A stretch of DNA of 64,000 nucleotides from positions 23,590 to 87,589 of the forward strand of contig NZ_MBTG01000028.1 of the NCBI RefSeq assembly GCF_002027705.1, written 5' to 3'. Of the stretch, positions 44,873 through 53,164 are shown piece by piece. The notes under the pieces were generated by a model that made no database searches, had not been told where the DNA came from, and was given only the letters and a program-made list of their open reading frames with translations. Every line of letters begins with the position of its first letter. Positions within the stretch are counted from its first letter, which is position 1. The translations under genes and the position numbers were made by a program. This DNA is from Paenibacillus ferrarius. Its GTDB lineage: Bacteria; Bacillota; Bacilli; Paenibacillales; NBRC-103111.

Positions 44873-45877
44873 GTGAAGAAATTATGGACACTTAGTATTT
44901 CGACGGCGGTTTTGCTGGGATTAACGGCATGTGGAGGCAAGGGGGCACCTGCTCCGGCTGCGGCAACAACAACCCCAGTAAGCAGCACGGCAGCTGCAAC
45001 CGCTGCTCCGCAAGCTGCAGCATCAGGCCCGAGAGTGATTAAATATGGCGGCAAAGAATATACAGTTCCTGCTAAAGCAGAACGAGTGGTCATCACGGGC
45101 GCGTTCGAATCCATGGAAGATGCGCTGCTGCTGGACGTTAAACCGGTTGGCGCGATTACAGTCGGCGGCAAGTTCCCGCCGTTGTTTGCGTCGATTACGG
45201 ACAAAGCAGAAGGTGTAGGAGAGAAGGCGCAGCCGAATCTGGAGACGATTTTGAAGCTCAAGCCGGACGTTATTCTGATGAGCACAAAGTTCCCTGCAGA
45301 GACGATTGAGAAAATCGGCAAAATCGCCACAACGATTCCCGTATCCCATATCTCGACGGATTGGGAGAACAATCTTTCATTGTTGGGAGATTTGACTGGC
45401 AAGCAAGACAAAGCGAAGCAAGTGCTGGATACGTACAAGAAGGATGCGAAGGCGCTGAAAGATAAAATCGGTCCTGTGTTGAAGGATAAAAAGGTGCTGG
45501 CTCTGCGCGTGCGCGCAGGCAGCATGTTCATCTACCCAGAGGATGTTTTCTTCAACCCGTCCATCTATGCAGAGCTTGGCGCTGCGGTTCCTAACGAAGT
45601 GAAGCAAGCTAAAGCGCAGCAAAACATTTCACTTGAGAAGCTTTCCGAAATAAATCCGGATTACCTGTTCATCCAGTTCTCTGAAGATGAGAACAAGGAG
45701 ACACCGAAGGTTTTTGAAGAGCTGAAAAACAATCCAATTTTCAAAAGCATCAATGCAGTGAAAAATGATCAGCTGTATACCAACGTAGTAGATCCATTGA
45801 CGCAAGGCGGAACGGCATACAGTAAAATTAAATTTCTAGAAGCGCTTAACAAAAGCAAACTAGTTCAAGCAAAGTGA
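44873..45877 (+). CDS. feuA: Ferri-siderophore-binding lipoprotein (FeuA-like)
   Basis: About 334 residues. Lipoprotein signal (VLLGLTACGGKG), Ala/Thr-rich linker, then the Fe-siderophore binding fold: VIKYGGKEYTVPAKAERVVI, QPNLETILKLKPDVILM, NPDYLFIQFSEDENKE and TQGGTAYSKIKFLEAL. GAGAGGGG precedes the GTG start 44873. It delivers ferric siderophore to the permease pair encoded by the next two genes. Position after the Btr-like gene and the Fur box make FeuA the best match; the siderophore itself is inferred. Confidence 0.9.
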   Translation: MKKLWTLSISTAVLLGLTACGGKGAPAPAAATTTPVSSTAAATAAPQAAASGPRVIKYGGKEYTVPAKAERVVITGAFESMEDALLLDVKPVGAITVGGKFPPLFASITDKAEGVGEKAQPNLETILKLKPDVILMSTKFPAETIEKIGKIATTIPVSHISTDWENNLSLLGDLTGKQDKAKQVLDTYKKDAKALKDKIGPVLKDKKVLALRVRAGSMFIYPEDVFFNPSIYAELGAAVPNEVKQAKAQQNISLEKLSEINPDYLFIQFSEDENKETPKVFEELKNNPIFKSINAVKNDQLYTNVVDPLTQGGTAYSKIKFLEALNKSKLVQAK

Positions 45878-45887
45878 GTGTATTGTT

Positions 45888-46895
45888 ATGAAACTGAGGA
45901 TTCCGGGCCATACGCTTATCTTGGGGGCGGCGCCGTTCGCCGTGATATTCACAATGATACTTTCGATTGTGTATGGCGCCAAAAACATTGATATCAGCAG
46001 CATCGTTCAGGCGTTTGTTCATTTTGACGCAGGGAATGTGGATCATCAGATTATTACACACTCGAGGCTGCCCAGGGTTACAGGAGCGCTGTTAGTCGGC
46101 GCTTTTCTGGCTGTATCGGGAGCTCTTATGCAGGGGATGACCAGAAATGATCTGGCATCCCCTTCCATTATGGGCATCACGGATGGTTCTGCCTTTGCTG
46201 TAACGATTTGTATGGTCTTAGCGCCCTATGCTTCATCCATGATGATGATGGTATCTTCCTTTGCTGGTTCAGCGCTCAGCATCGTGCTCGTGTTCGGTCT
46301 GGCTTCCTTATTGCCTGGGGGACTTTCTCCCGTACGCCTTGCGATACTAGGGACGCTGATTGGCACGTTTTTAAGCAGCGTATCTGCTGCAATCGCCATG
46401 TATTTTCAGGTATCACAAAATATCAGCTTCTGGTACAACGCTCGTCTGCATCAGCTGGACCCCAAGCTAATTATGCTGGCGGTTCCTTTTGCTGTTGTTG
46501 GTCTGGTGATGGCGATTTGGATATCCAAATCCATTACTATTTTCTCTCTGGGAGAGGAGATGGCGGTCTCACTGGGACAGCGGACGACGCTTGTGAAAAT
46601 AGCGGCAACACTTAGTGTTATTTTACTTACGGGCATTTCGGTGGCGATTGCTGGCAAAATCGGCTTTGTCGGGCTTATCGTTCCTCATATCACACGTTTT
46701 CTTACAGGACTTGACTACAAATGGATTATCCCTTGTTCAGCGGTCATTGGCGGCGTCTTCCTGGCGCTCTGTGACGTGCTCAGCAGGTTCTTGAATTATC
46801 CGTTCGAGATGCCAATTGGAGTGGTTACCGCCCTGATTGGAGTGCCTTACTTCCTGTACCTGATTCGGAAACGAGGAGGGGATTCTCATCGCTAG
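45888..46895 (+). CDS. feuB: FecCD-family iron-siderophore permease (FeuB-like)
   Basis: 335 residues, about nine to ten membrane segments. Family motifs: HSRLPRVTGALLVGAFLAVSG, LMQGMTRNDLASPSIMGITDG, GKIGFVGLIVPHITRFLTGL and the coupling region GEEMAVSLGQRTTL. It pairs with the second permease, whose gene overlaps its end by 8 bases. No ATPase is encoded in the cluster, as in the B. subtilis feu operon, which uses the unlinked YusV. Confidence 0.93.
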   Translation: MKLRIPGHTLILGAAPFAVIFTMILSIVYGAKNIDISSIVQAFVHFDAGNVDHQIITHSRLPRVTGALLVGAFLAVSGALMQGMTRNDLASPSIMGITDGSAFAVTICMVLAPYASSMMMMVSSFAGSALSIVLVFGLASLLPGGLSPVRLAILGTLIGTFLSSVSAAIAMYFQVSQNISFWYNARLHQLDPKLIMLAVPFAVVGLVMAIWISKSITIFSLGEEMAVSLGQRTTLVKIAATLSVILLTGISVAIAGKIGFVGLIVPHITRFLTGLDYKWIIPCSAVIGGVFLALCDVLSRFLNYPFEMPIGVVTALIGVPYFLYLIRKRGGDSHR

Positions 46896-47916
46896 AACAT
46901 CAACTAGGCAGTTCGTTCTGACCGTCATCATCGGCGTTGGACTGATCCTGCTGACGGCCTATATTTCATTGACGAACGGCGCTTTTGACATTACGCTGCG
47001 TGATATTGCGCGTACGCTGCTGCGCATTCAACCCCAGCATGATTTTGATCTTGTTATCTTCGAATTCCGTCTTCCGCGGATTGTTATTGCGGTTCTTGTT
47101 GGCATGGGACTGGGAATGGCGGGAGCGGTCGTTCAGAGCCTGACGCGCAATAATTTGGCTGATCCAGGAATTTTGGGCATTAATGCCGGGGCTGGCATGG
47201 CAATGGTGATCTTTCTTTTCTTTTATCAAGGTAAAATGAAAGGTACTAGCTGGACCTCGATTTTGGCGATGCCTTTGATCGGCTTGATTGGCGGGTTGGG
47301 AGCAGCTCTTCTTATTTACCTGTTTTCTTGGAAAAACAGTCGCCTAGAATCGCAGCGGTTGCTGCTGACAGGAATCGCGATCGCTTCCGGATTAACGGCA
47401 GTTACGCTATTTATCACGTTGAAGATGAACGCCAAAGACTTTGAAATGGCAGCAGTATGGGCTTCAGGCAGCATTTATAATGCCAATTGGAAATATATCT
47501 TGTCGATACTCCCTTGGTTAGTGCTGCTCATCCCTATTCTGGTGTCGCGATCTCGCATTTTGGACGTTTTCCAGCTAAAAGAGGACACGGTCCGCAGCTT
47601 GGGCGTAACCGTGGAGAAACAACAAGCGCTCCTGCTGCTCAGCAGCATCGGAATCGTAAGCGCATGCGTCTCCGTTTCCGGCGGTATCGGTTTTATCGGG
47701 CTCATGTCCCCGCACATTGCTCGCCGCCTTGTCGGCATCGCTCATAAGCGGCTGCTGCCGGTATGTGCGATTGTTGGAGCTCTGCTCGTGATCGTTTCCG
47801 ACTTCATCGCCAAGACGTTGTTTGCGCCGGCTGAGCTGCCCGTTGGCGTCGTAATTGCCATCATCGGTGTGCCGTATTTTGTGTGGCTGCTGTATCGGAA
47901 CAAGCACAAGCAATAA
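46888..47916 (+). CDS. feuC: FecCD-family iron-siderophore permease (FeuC-like), apparent ATC start
   Basis: About 342 residues. Motifs EFRLPRIVIAVLVGMGLGMA, VVQSLTRNNLADPGILGINAG and GGIGFIGLMSPHIARRLVG are intact. The reading frame before the first standard start (TTG 46969) encodes the needed first membrane segment (RQFVLTVIIGVGLILLTAYI). The only upstream signal is GAGGAGGGG (46873-46881), with ATC 46888 at optimal distance; no ATG, GTG or TTG exists in frame between them. The ATC start gives the normal family length, whereas TTG 46969 would remove the first helix. The overlap with feuB suggests coupling. Confidence 0.9.
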   Translation: MARTSTRQFVLTVIIGVGLILLTAYISLTNGAFDITLRDIARTLLRIQPQHDFDLVIFEFRLPRIVIAVLVGMGLGMAGAVVQSLTRNNLADPGILGINAGAGMAMVIFLFFYQGKMKGTSWTSILAMPLIGLIGGLGAALLIYLFSWKNSRLESQRLLLTGIAIASGLTAVTLFITLKMNAKDFEMAAVWASGSIYNANWKYILSILPWLVLLIPILVSRSRILDVFQLKEDTVRSLGVTVEKQQALLLLSSIGIVSACVSVSGGIGFIGLMSPHIARRLVGIAHKRLLPVCAIVGALLVIVSDFIAKTLFAPAELPVGVVIAIIGVPYFVWLLYRNKHKQ

Positions 47917-48039
47917 AAGATATTCGCAGACATGCAAGCTGCAAGGGAAGTCTGCAGCTTCAAATGTCTGTAAATTATCCATTCTCCAACAAGGATATCG
48001 TTCATGGTACAGATAGCAGGCTACCTTTATAATCGACGA

Positions 48040-48054
48040 TGAGAATTATTATCA
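48040..48054 (+). promoter_or_regulatory. Fur box before the esterase gene
   Basis: TGAGAATTATTATCA differs from the 7-1-7 consensus by one base. It abuts an in-frame ATG at 48055, which makes the later ATG 48109 the more likely start. A long inverted repeat (AGACAT...ATGTCT with AAGCTGCA/TGCAGCTT, 47928-47971) lies between feuC and this box. Confidence 0.85.
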
Positions 48055-48108
48055 ATGAAAGACTATGTTAAAAATAGTTCAAACATGGAAGGAGAGGGAA
48101 AACGAAAC

Positions 48109-48978
48109 ATGATTCCTTTAGGCAACGAGACTACCTCTTATCAAGCTGCGGCTCAGAATCGCCACGAGGCGTTTTCTTTGCCGAATACACAGCAGTTCCT
48201 CCTTCATTCGGAGGCAAAAGAGCGGCCATATCGCATCTTAGTCGCTACGCCAACGCAAGAGGCCCCACCCCTCGGATTCCCGGTTATTTATTTGCTGGAC
48301 GCCAATGCGCTGTTCGGTACGATCGTCGAAGCGATGCGCGTTCAAGGCAGAAGATCGGAGAAGACGGGGGTGTATCCTGCCATCATTGTCGGAATCGGGT
48401 ATCCGACGGATGAACCGTTCGATGATTCCCGTTATTATGATTTCACCATGCCGACATCGGATGAAGTTTTACAAACTTTGCCTGTCAGGAATAAAGATCA
48501 TGTGTGGCCAAAGCTTGGCGGTGCGGAGGATTTCCGAGCTTTCATTGAGCAGGAATTAAAACCCCGGATCGAGCGTGATTATCCAATTGATAGAAATGCT
48601 CAGGCACTTTTTGGGCATTCGCTTGGCGGGCTGTTCGTTCTTCAGACGCTGCTAACGAAGCCTCATAGCTTTCAATCTTATGTGGCAGGCAGCCCGTCGA
48701 TTCACTGGAACAAAGAGCTGCTCAGACAGCAAGAAGAACAGTTTCCTTCGTTATTGCAGCAGAACACGTCAAAGATAGGTCTATTAATTACTGTTGGAGA
48801 ATTAGAGGGATCGCATCCTAGTGGGATGAACAGCAATGCCCGTGAATTCTATGACCGATTCTCACTGTTATCCAAGGAAGAGCTGCATGTTGTGTATCAC
48901 GAATTTGAAGGCGAGGGACATGTTTCTGTGCTTCCTGCGCTTGTAAGCCGGATGCTGCGTTTTGTACTGAGGAGGTAA
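48109..48978 (+). CDS. Alpha/beta hydrolase, siderophore esterase (YbbA/IroE-like)
   Basis: About 289 residues of the esterase D/Fes family. Features: PVIYLLDANALFGTIVEAMR, the nucleophile elbow FGHSLGGLFVLQTL (Ser), VAGSPSIHWNKE, and the catalytic His near EGEGHVSVLPALVSRML. Relatives (YbbA, IroE, BesA) hydrolyse the trilactone of imported enterobactin- or bacillibactin-type siderophores to free iron. The Fur box and the position after feuC match the B. subtilis order btr-feuA-feuB-feuC-ybbA. The siderophore specificity is inferred. Confidence 0.9.
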   Translation: MIPLGNETTSYQAAAQNRHEAFSLPNTQQFLLHSEAKERPYRILVATPTQEAPPLGFPVIYLLDANALFGTIVEAMRVQGRRSEKTGVYPAIIVGIGYPTDEPFDDSRYYDFTMPTSDEVLQTLPVRNKDHVWPKLGGAEDFRAFIEQELKPRIERDYPIDRNAQALFGHSLGGLFVLQTLLTKPHSFQSYVAGSPSIHWNKELLRQQEEQFPSLLQQNTSKIGLLITVGELEGSHPSGMNSNAREFYDRFSLLSKEELHVVYHEFEGEGHVSVLPALVSRMLRFVLRR

Positions 48979-49002
48979 GAGAGGCATGCAGGAGCCCCCC
49001 GC

Positions 49003-49080
49003 CGAGCCTGCCAAAAAGGCAGTCTCGAGTCCGAAAAAGCAGCAAATCCCAGCAAAGCCGAACCGAGCCAGCCAAAAATG
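49003..49080. repeat. GCCTGCCAAAAAGGCAGTCTC hairpin and degenerate copy
   Basis: A full copy at 49006-49026 and a degenerate GAGCCAGCCAAAAATGAG near 49064-49081 belong to the GGCAGTCTC family. The 48979-49229 gap holds nothing else recognisable except the promoter of the next gene (TTGTATAATAG near 49182). Confidence 0.8.
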
Positions 49081-49229
49081 AGTAATGCAGTCGCAACCGC
49101 CATGATCCGCAACAAACAGCGTCCTCAATTCAACCAAGCCGCAATCCCAAACAGCCGCAACCTGTCAATCTATCAATGTCTATTGTATAATAGTCAACAC
49201 AAATAAATTCAATCGTAGGAGTGGTTAGT

Positions 49230-50825
49230 TTGGTTAAAGAGGCTTCACAAATAACTTGTACAATCAGCATATTGGAAACGAGTGATTTACATGGCAGTAT
49301 GCTGCCTATCCAGTATGCGAACAACCAAGCTAACGAAGTAGGCTTAACGAAAATAGCCGCACTCATTGCCAGTGAACGCAGTCTCCATCAAGAAGTGATT
49401 GTGATTGACAATGGCGATCTTATCCAAGGAACACCCCTTGCCTATCATCATGCGAGATTGGATAACGAGCCGATGGATCCGATGGTGCTTGGGCTGAACT
49501 ATTTGGGCTATGACGCGGCTGTGGTGGGGAATCATGAATTTAATTATGGACTGGATGTCCTTCGCAAAGCGGTCAAAGAATCGGAATTTCCCTGGTTGTG
49601 CGCGACGATATTGGATGCGCAGAGCGGAGAGCCTTTCTTGGGCAAGCCTTATATGATTAAACAATTTGAGAACGGTATTCGTGTGGGAATTCTGGGGCTG
49701 ACAACGCCTTATATCCCGAATTGGGAAAATCCAGTCCATATTGAAGGACTTCGTTTTGTAGATGCGGTTGAAGCCGCGAAGACTTGGGTGAAGGTGCTTA
49801 AGGAGCAGGAGCAAGTTGATGTTGTAGTCGTTTCGTATCACGGAGGTTTTGAAAGAGATCTGACTACAGGAGAACCTACTGAACCTTTGACAGGTGAGAA
49901 TCAGGGCTACCAACTGTGCATGGAAGTTGACGGAATCGATGTTCTGCTGACAGGGCATCAACACCGCAGTATAGCCGGAATCCAAGTGAACGGTGTGATC
50001 GTAGTCCAACCTGGAACTACGGGGGTTACGCTGGGGAAAGTACAATTGGAGCTGTCGCTTCTCAAGGGGAAATGGCAAATAGATGCCAAAACATCTGAAT
50101 TACTTTCTGTCGCAGGTACCGAAGCGGACAAGAAGCTGATAGAGCTCGTAAGCCCATATGAAGCCAAGACGCAAGAGTGGCTGGATCAACCGATCGGCAA
50201 ATTGACTGGGGATATGCGGGTAAAGGATCCGATGCAAATTCGCTTAAAGGACAATGCTTTGATCGAGTTCATCAACCGCGTACAGATGGATTTGTCGGGA
50301 GCGCTGATTTCGAATACTGCATTATTCGATAATGTTTCGCCCGGATTTCCAGCGGATATTACGATGAGAGATATTGTCTCTAATTATATTTACCCGAACA
50401 CGCTCAAGGTGATCCGCATTTCCGGTCAAGATATTAAGGATGCTTTGGAGCAGTCTGCGGAGTATTTTGAACTGACGTCGACGGGTGATGTGCAAGTGAG
50501 CAGCAAGTTCAAAGAACCCAAGCCGCAGCATTTCAACTATGATATGTGGGAAGGGATCACGTACAAATTGAACATTTCCCGCCCAATCGGATCACGAGTA
50601 GTTCAACTCGACTATGAAGGAGAGCCGTTGAATCTCGAGGCATCGTTCGATGTCGTGATGAATAATTATCGTGCTGCCGGCGGCGGCAATTATGCCATGT
50701 TCCAAAATAAACCAGTCATCAAGGATATTCCCACGGATGTGGCCGAGCTTTTGGCTGGGTACATTATGGAGCGGGGAACGATAGAAGCCACCCTGAATCA
50801 GAACTGGGAAGTTATTTGGGACTAA
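49230..50825 (+). CDS. 5'-nucleotidase / 2',3'-cyclic-nucleotide phosphodiesterase family, cytosolic
   Basis: About 531 residues. Metallophosphatase domain: ETSDLHGSMLPIQY (metal ligands Asp, His), VIVIDNGDLIQGTP, AAVVGNHEFNYGLDVL and LLTGHQHRSI; C-terminal 5_nucleotid_C domain from ~340 with FINRVQMDLSGALISNTALF and NNYRAAGGGNYAMF. It removes phosphate from nucleotides or cyclic nucleotides. No signal peptide is present, so it should be cytosolic, unlike UshA/CpdB. AGGAGTGG (49217-49224) favours TTG 49230 over GTG 49221. Confidence 0.92.
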   Translation: MVKEASQITCTISILETSDLHGSMLPIQYANNQANEVGLTKIAALIASERSLHQEVIVIDNGDLIQGTPLAYHHARLDNEPMDPMVLGLNYLGYDAAVVGNHEFNYGLDVLRKAVKESEFPWLCATILDAQSGEPFLGKPYMIKQFENGIRVGILGLTTPYIPNWENPVHIEGLRFVDAVEAAKTWVKVLKEQEQVDVVVVSYHGGFERDLTTGEPTEPLTGENQGYQLCMEVDGIDVLLTGHQHRSIAGIQVNGVIVVQPGTTGVTLGKVQLELSLLKGKWQIDAKTSELLSVAGTEADKKLIELVSPYEAKTQEWLDQPIGKLTGDMRVKDPMQIRLKDNALIEFINRVQMDLSGALISNTALFDNVSPGFPADITMRDIVSNYIYPNTLKVIRISGQDIKDALEQSAEYFELTSTGDVQVSSKFKEPKPQHFNYDMWEGITYKLNISRPIGSRVVQLDYEGEPLNLEASFDVVMNNYRAAGGGNYAMFQNKPVIKDIPTDVAELLAGYIMERGTIEATLNQNWEVIWD

Positions 50826-50846
50826 GCCACGCTTAATAAAATAAAT

Positions 50847-50896
50847 AAAAGCCGCACATAAGAAGAGCGCAAGCTCTGATATGTGCGGCTTTTTGC
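50847..50896. terminator. Bidirectional terminator between convergent genes
   Basis: AAAGCCGCACATA pairs with TATGTGCGGCTTT, with an inner AGAGC/GCTCT stem. T-runs on both strands serve the nucleotidase gene and the minus-strand pair to the right. Confidence 0.93.
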
Positions 50897-50909
50897 GATG
50901 CAGACAGCT

Positions 50910-51155
50910 TTATTTTTCCCGAATATATTCTCTGTCACCTGATCTTGGATTATAATAAACGCGGTAGGTGAAGCCATCCTTCGGATCAATAAACACTTCG
51001 GGGGTAGAGAGAAAGCCATTGGAAGGCTTCGCTGGCGTGTTTGCCCCATTATTTTTGTACCGCTTATCATAAATCATGTAGCCAAGCAGAAAAAGCACAA
51101 TAATACCAATTAACCAAGCGCCATAAAAAAGTAGAAATGGCGTTACAGCATTCAT
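50910..51155 (-). CDS. Small membrane-anchored hypothetical protein
   Basis: 81 residues. One or two membrane segments (residues ~5-30), then a hydrophilic tail with FIDPKDGFTYRVYYNPRSGDREYIREK, which looks like a short beta domain. It overlaps the YbjQ-type gene by 4 bases, so the two are translationally coupled and probably work together. No family is recognised. Confidence 0.8.
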   Translation of the reverse strand: MNAVTPFLLFYGAWLIGIIVLFLLGYMIYDKRYKNNGANTPAKPSNGFLSTPEVFIDPKDGFTYRVYYNPRSGDREYIREK

Positions 51156-51472
51156 AATTTCCGTGTCCGTACCGCGGTGCCGTAAGCAACGATTTCGCTC
51201 ATATTTTGGCCGATATCCCCACTGTCGAAACGCATCATGACAATGGCGTCTGCGCCCATTGCGGCAGCATTTTTAACTAGTCGGTCCATGGCTTGCTTGC
51301 GTCCGTCCTCGACCATTTGCGTGTACTGCGTGACTTCTCCGCCTACTAATCCTTTCAGAGAAGCGAGAATATCGCCGCCAATTCCTCGTGCACGAACAAC
51401 GACACCAAATGTACTTCCCAAAACTTCTGTGACTTCATAACCCGCAATTTGCTCAGTTGTCGCAACAATCAT
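51152..51472 (-). CDS. YbjQ/UPF0145 family protein
   Basis: 106 residues, full length. The family sequence is clear: IAGYEVTEVLGSTFGVVVRA, IGGDILASLKGLVGGEVTQY, RLVKNAAAMGADAIVMMRFD and EIVAYGTAVRT. It forms ring oligomers in known structures and is often named a heavy-metal-binding protein without firm proof. It is the first gene of a two-gene unit with the small membrane protein. Confidence 0.94.
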   Translation of the reverse strand: MIVATTEQIAGYEVTEVLGSTFGVVVRARGIGGDILASLKGLVGGEVTQYTQMVEDGRKQAMDRLVKNAAAMGADAIVMMRFDSGDIGQNMSEIVAYGTAVRTRKL

Positions 51473-51569
51473 TGAAGATCAGCTCCTTTTTATTAAATAG
51501 ACTCTTTGCTACTTGGTTAAGATTGGATATTATTAAGTTAGTACGGATATAAAACGAGGGGGTTTCACA

Positions 51570-52376
51570 GTGAGTACAATTCGAACGATTGAATTATGGC
51601 CCGGAGCATCCAAAGATAGCATCGGTGAAGATAACCAGGGATGTCCGAGTTTGACTTTATATCCGGTGCCTGGGGAAGGCATAAGCTCAGCTGTCATAGT
51701 ATGCCCAGGTGGCGGTTACTCATGCCGCGCTCCGCACGAAGGGGAACCCATTGCCAAGTGGCTAAATGGACTGGGAATTTCCGCCTTTGTTTTGAACTAC
51801 CATGTAGCGCCATATGAACATCCGGTTCCCCTGCAAGATGCGCAACGTGCGATAAGAACTGTGAGACACCATGCGGAAGAATGGCGTATTGATTCGAATC
51901 GAATCGGGATTCTTGGATTTTCGGCGGGAGGACATCTGGCTTCAACAGCAGGAACCCACTTCGATGCAGGAGATCAAGAATCAGCGGACCCGATAGAAAG
52001 ACATAGCAGTCGTCCTGACCTTATGGTGCTGTGCTATCCCGTAATTACATTTCAAGGAGAGTTCGCACATATCGGCTCGATGCATAACTTGTTAGGACAA
52101 ACGCCGGATGAGAAGCTTGTGGCCCACCTTTCTAATGAGCAGCAAGTAACGAAAGAGACACCTCCAACTTTTCTTTGGCATACGGCAGATGACGCCGCGG
52201 TTCCCGTCGAGAATTGCCTTTTATTCGCAGCAGCGCTTAGCCGGCATAAGGTGCCTTTTGATCTGCATGTGTTTGAAAGCGGACGTCATGGAATCGGACT
52301 TGCTGGGGACCATGCCGAAGCTTATATCTGGCCTGAACTTTGTGCCAACTGGCTCAAAAAGCAGCATTTTGCATGA
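51570..52376 (+). CDS. Alpha/beta hydrolase (BD-FAE/acetyl-esterase type)
   Basis: 268 residues. Oxyanion region SAVIVCPGGGYSCRAPHEGE, nucleophile elbow ILGFSAGGHLAS (Ser), Asp in HTADDAAVPVEN and His in FESGRHGIGLAGDHAE give a complete triad. No signal peptide, so cytosolic. Family members remove acetyl or feruloyl groups from sugars or small molecules. GAGGGGG precedes the start. It overlaps pxpB by 4 bases (ATGA), an unexpected operon partner for 5-oxoprolinase genes. Confidence 0.9.
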   Translation: MSTIRTIELWPGASKDSIGEDNQGCPSLTLYPVPGEGISSAVIVCPGGGYSCRAPHEGEPIAKWLNGLGISAFVLNYHVAPYEHPVPLQDAQRAIRTVRHHAEEWRIDSNRIGILGFSAGGHLASTAGTHFDAGDQESADPIERHSSRPDLMVLCYPVITFQGEFAHIGSMHNLLGQTPDEKLVAHLSNEQQVTKETPPTFLWHTADDAAVPVENCLLFAAALSRHKVPFDLHVFESGRHGIGLAGDHAEAYIWPELCANWLKKQHFA

Positions 52377-53164
52377 CCCCATTCGGCTATGAGTGCCGAC
52401 CGCTAGGAGATTCGGGTCTGGTTATCCAGTTAGGAACGAGCATTGAGGTATCTTTGCTGAAGCAAATTCGCCAATTGGCGGTTTATTTGGAGAAAAATCG
52501 TTTTGAAGGCTTTATAGAATTGATAACTGCTTATACGACAATCACCATATTTTATGACAGCATGCTGGTATATAGTTATAATCTTGCCCAAAATGCCAGG
52601 GGTAAAGCGCGGCGCAACGGGATAACGAATTCACTGCTGCCTTATGACATTGTCCTCCAGCATATTGAAACCCTGATGGCACAATATGTTCAACAAGAAA
52701 ATGAAAGTCAAATGAGCGAGCTAGGGAACATCGTTGATATCCCTGTTTGCTACGGCGGATGTTATGGGCCTGATCTACCGGATGTTGCTGCGTATCATCA
52801 AGTTTCCCCAGAGGAGATTGTTCGTCTCCACACGTCATCTGTGTACCCGGTTTATATGATTGGCTTTGCGCCTGGCTTCCCTTATCTAGGCGGATTGAGT
52901 GAACGGCTGGCTACGCCTAGGAAATCGGAACCTAGAACGAAGATCCCCGCAGGCTCGGTAGGAATTGGCGGCGCGCAAACAGGCATCTATCCTTTGGAGA
53001 CACCAGGCGGCTGGAACTTAATCGGCTGTACGCCGCTGGCTTTATTTCGTCCTGATGCGCATCCACCCTCCTTATTGGAAGCAGGGGATCGAGTGAGATT
53101 TGTCTCCATACCTTCGGAACAGTTCGAACAGCTAAGGGAGAGGAAGCAAGACGATGGGCTTTGA
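52373..53164 (+). CDS. pxpB: 5-oxoprolinase subunit PxpB (KipI family)
   Basis: About 263 residues. KipI/allophanate hydrolase subunit 1 domain: PLGDSGLVIQLG, IPVCYGGCYGPDLPDVAAYH, VYMIGFAPGFPYLGGL and TPRKSEPRTKIPAGSVGIGG. With PxpA and PxpC it hydrolyses 5-oxoproline to glutamate using ATP. In B. subtilis the homologue KipI also inhibits the sporulation kinase KinA. The start ATG overlaps the hydrolase stop; the end overlaps pxpC by 11 bases. Confidence 0.93.
   Translation: MTPFGYECRPLGDSGLVIQLGTSIEVSLLKQIRQLAVYLEKNRFEGFIELITAYTTITIFYDSMLVYSYNLAQNARGKARRNGITNSLLPYDIVLQHIETLMAQYVQQENESQMSELGNIVDIPVCYGGCYGPDLPDVAAYHQVSPEEIVRLHTSSVYPVYMIGFAPGFPYLGGLSERLATPRKSEPRTKIPAGSVGIGGAQTGIYPLETPGGWNLIGCTPLALFRPDAHPPSLLEAGDRVRFVSIPSEQFEQLRERKQDDGL

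Noticed and set aside
44578..45531. 317-residue minus-strand frame across btr and feuA
   Set aside because: It spans two real genes and their Fur box on the other strand and shows no family motif.
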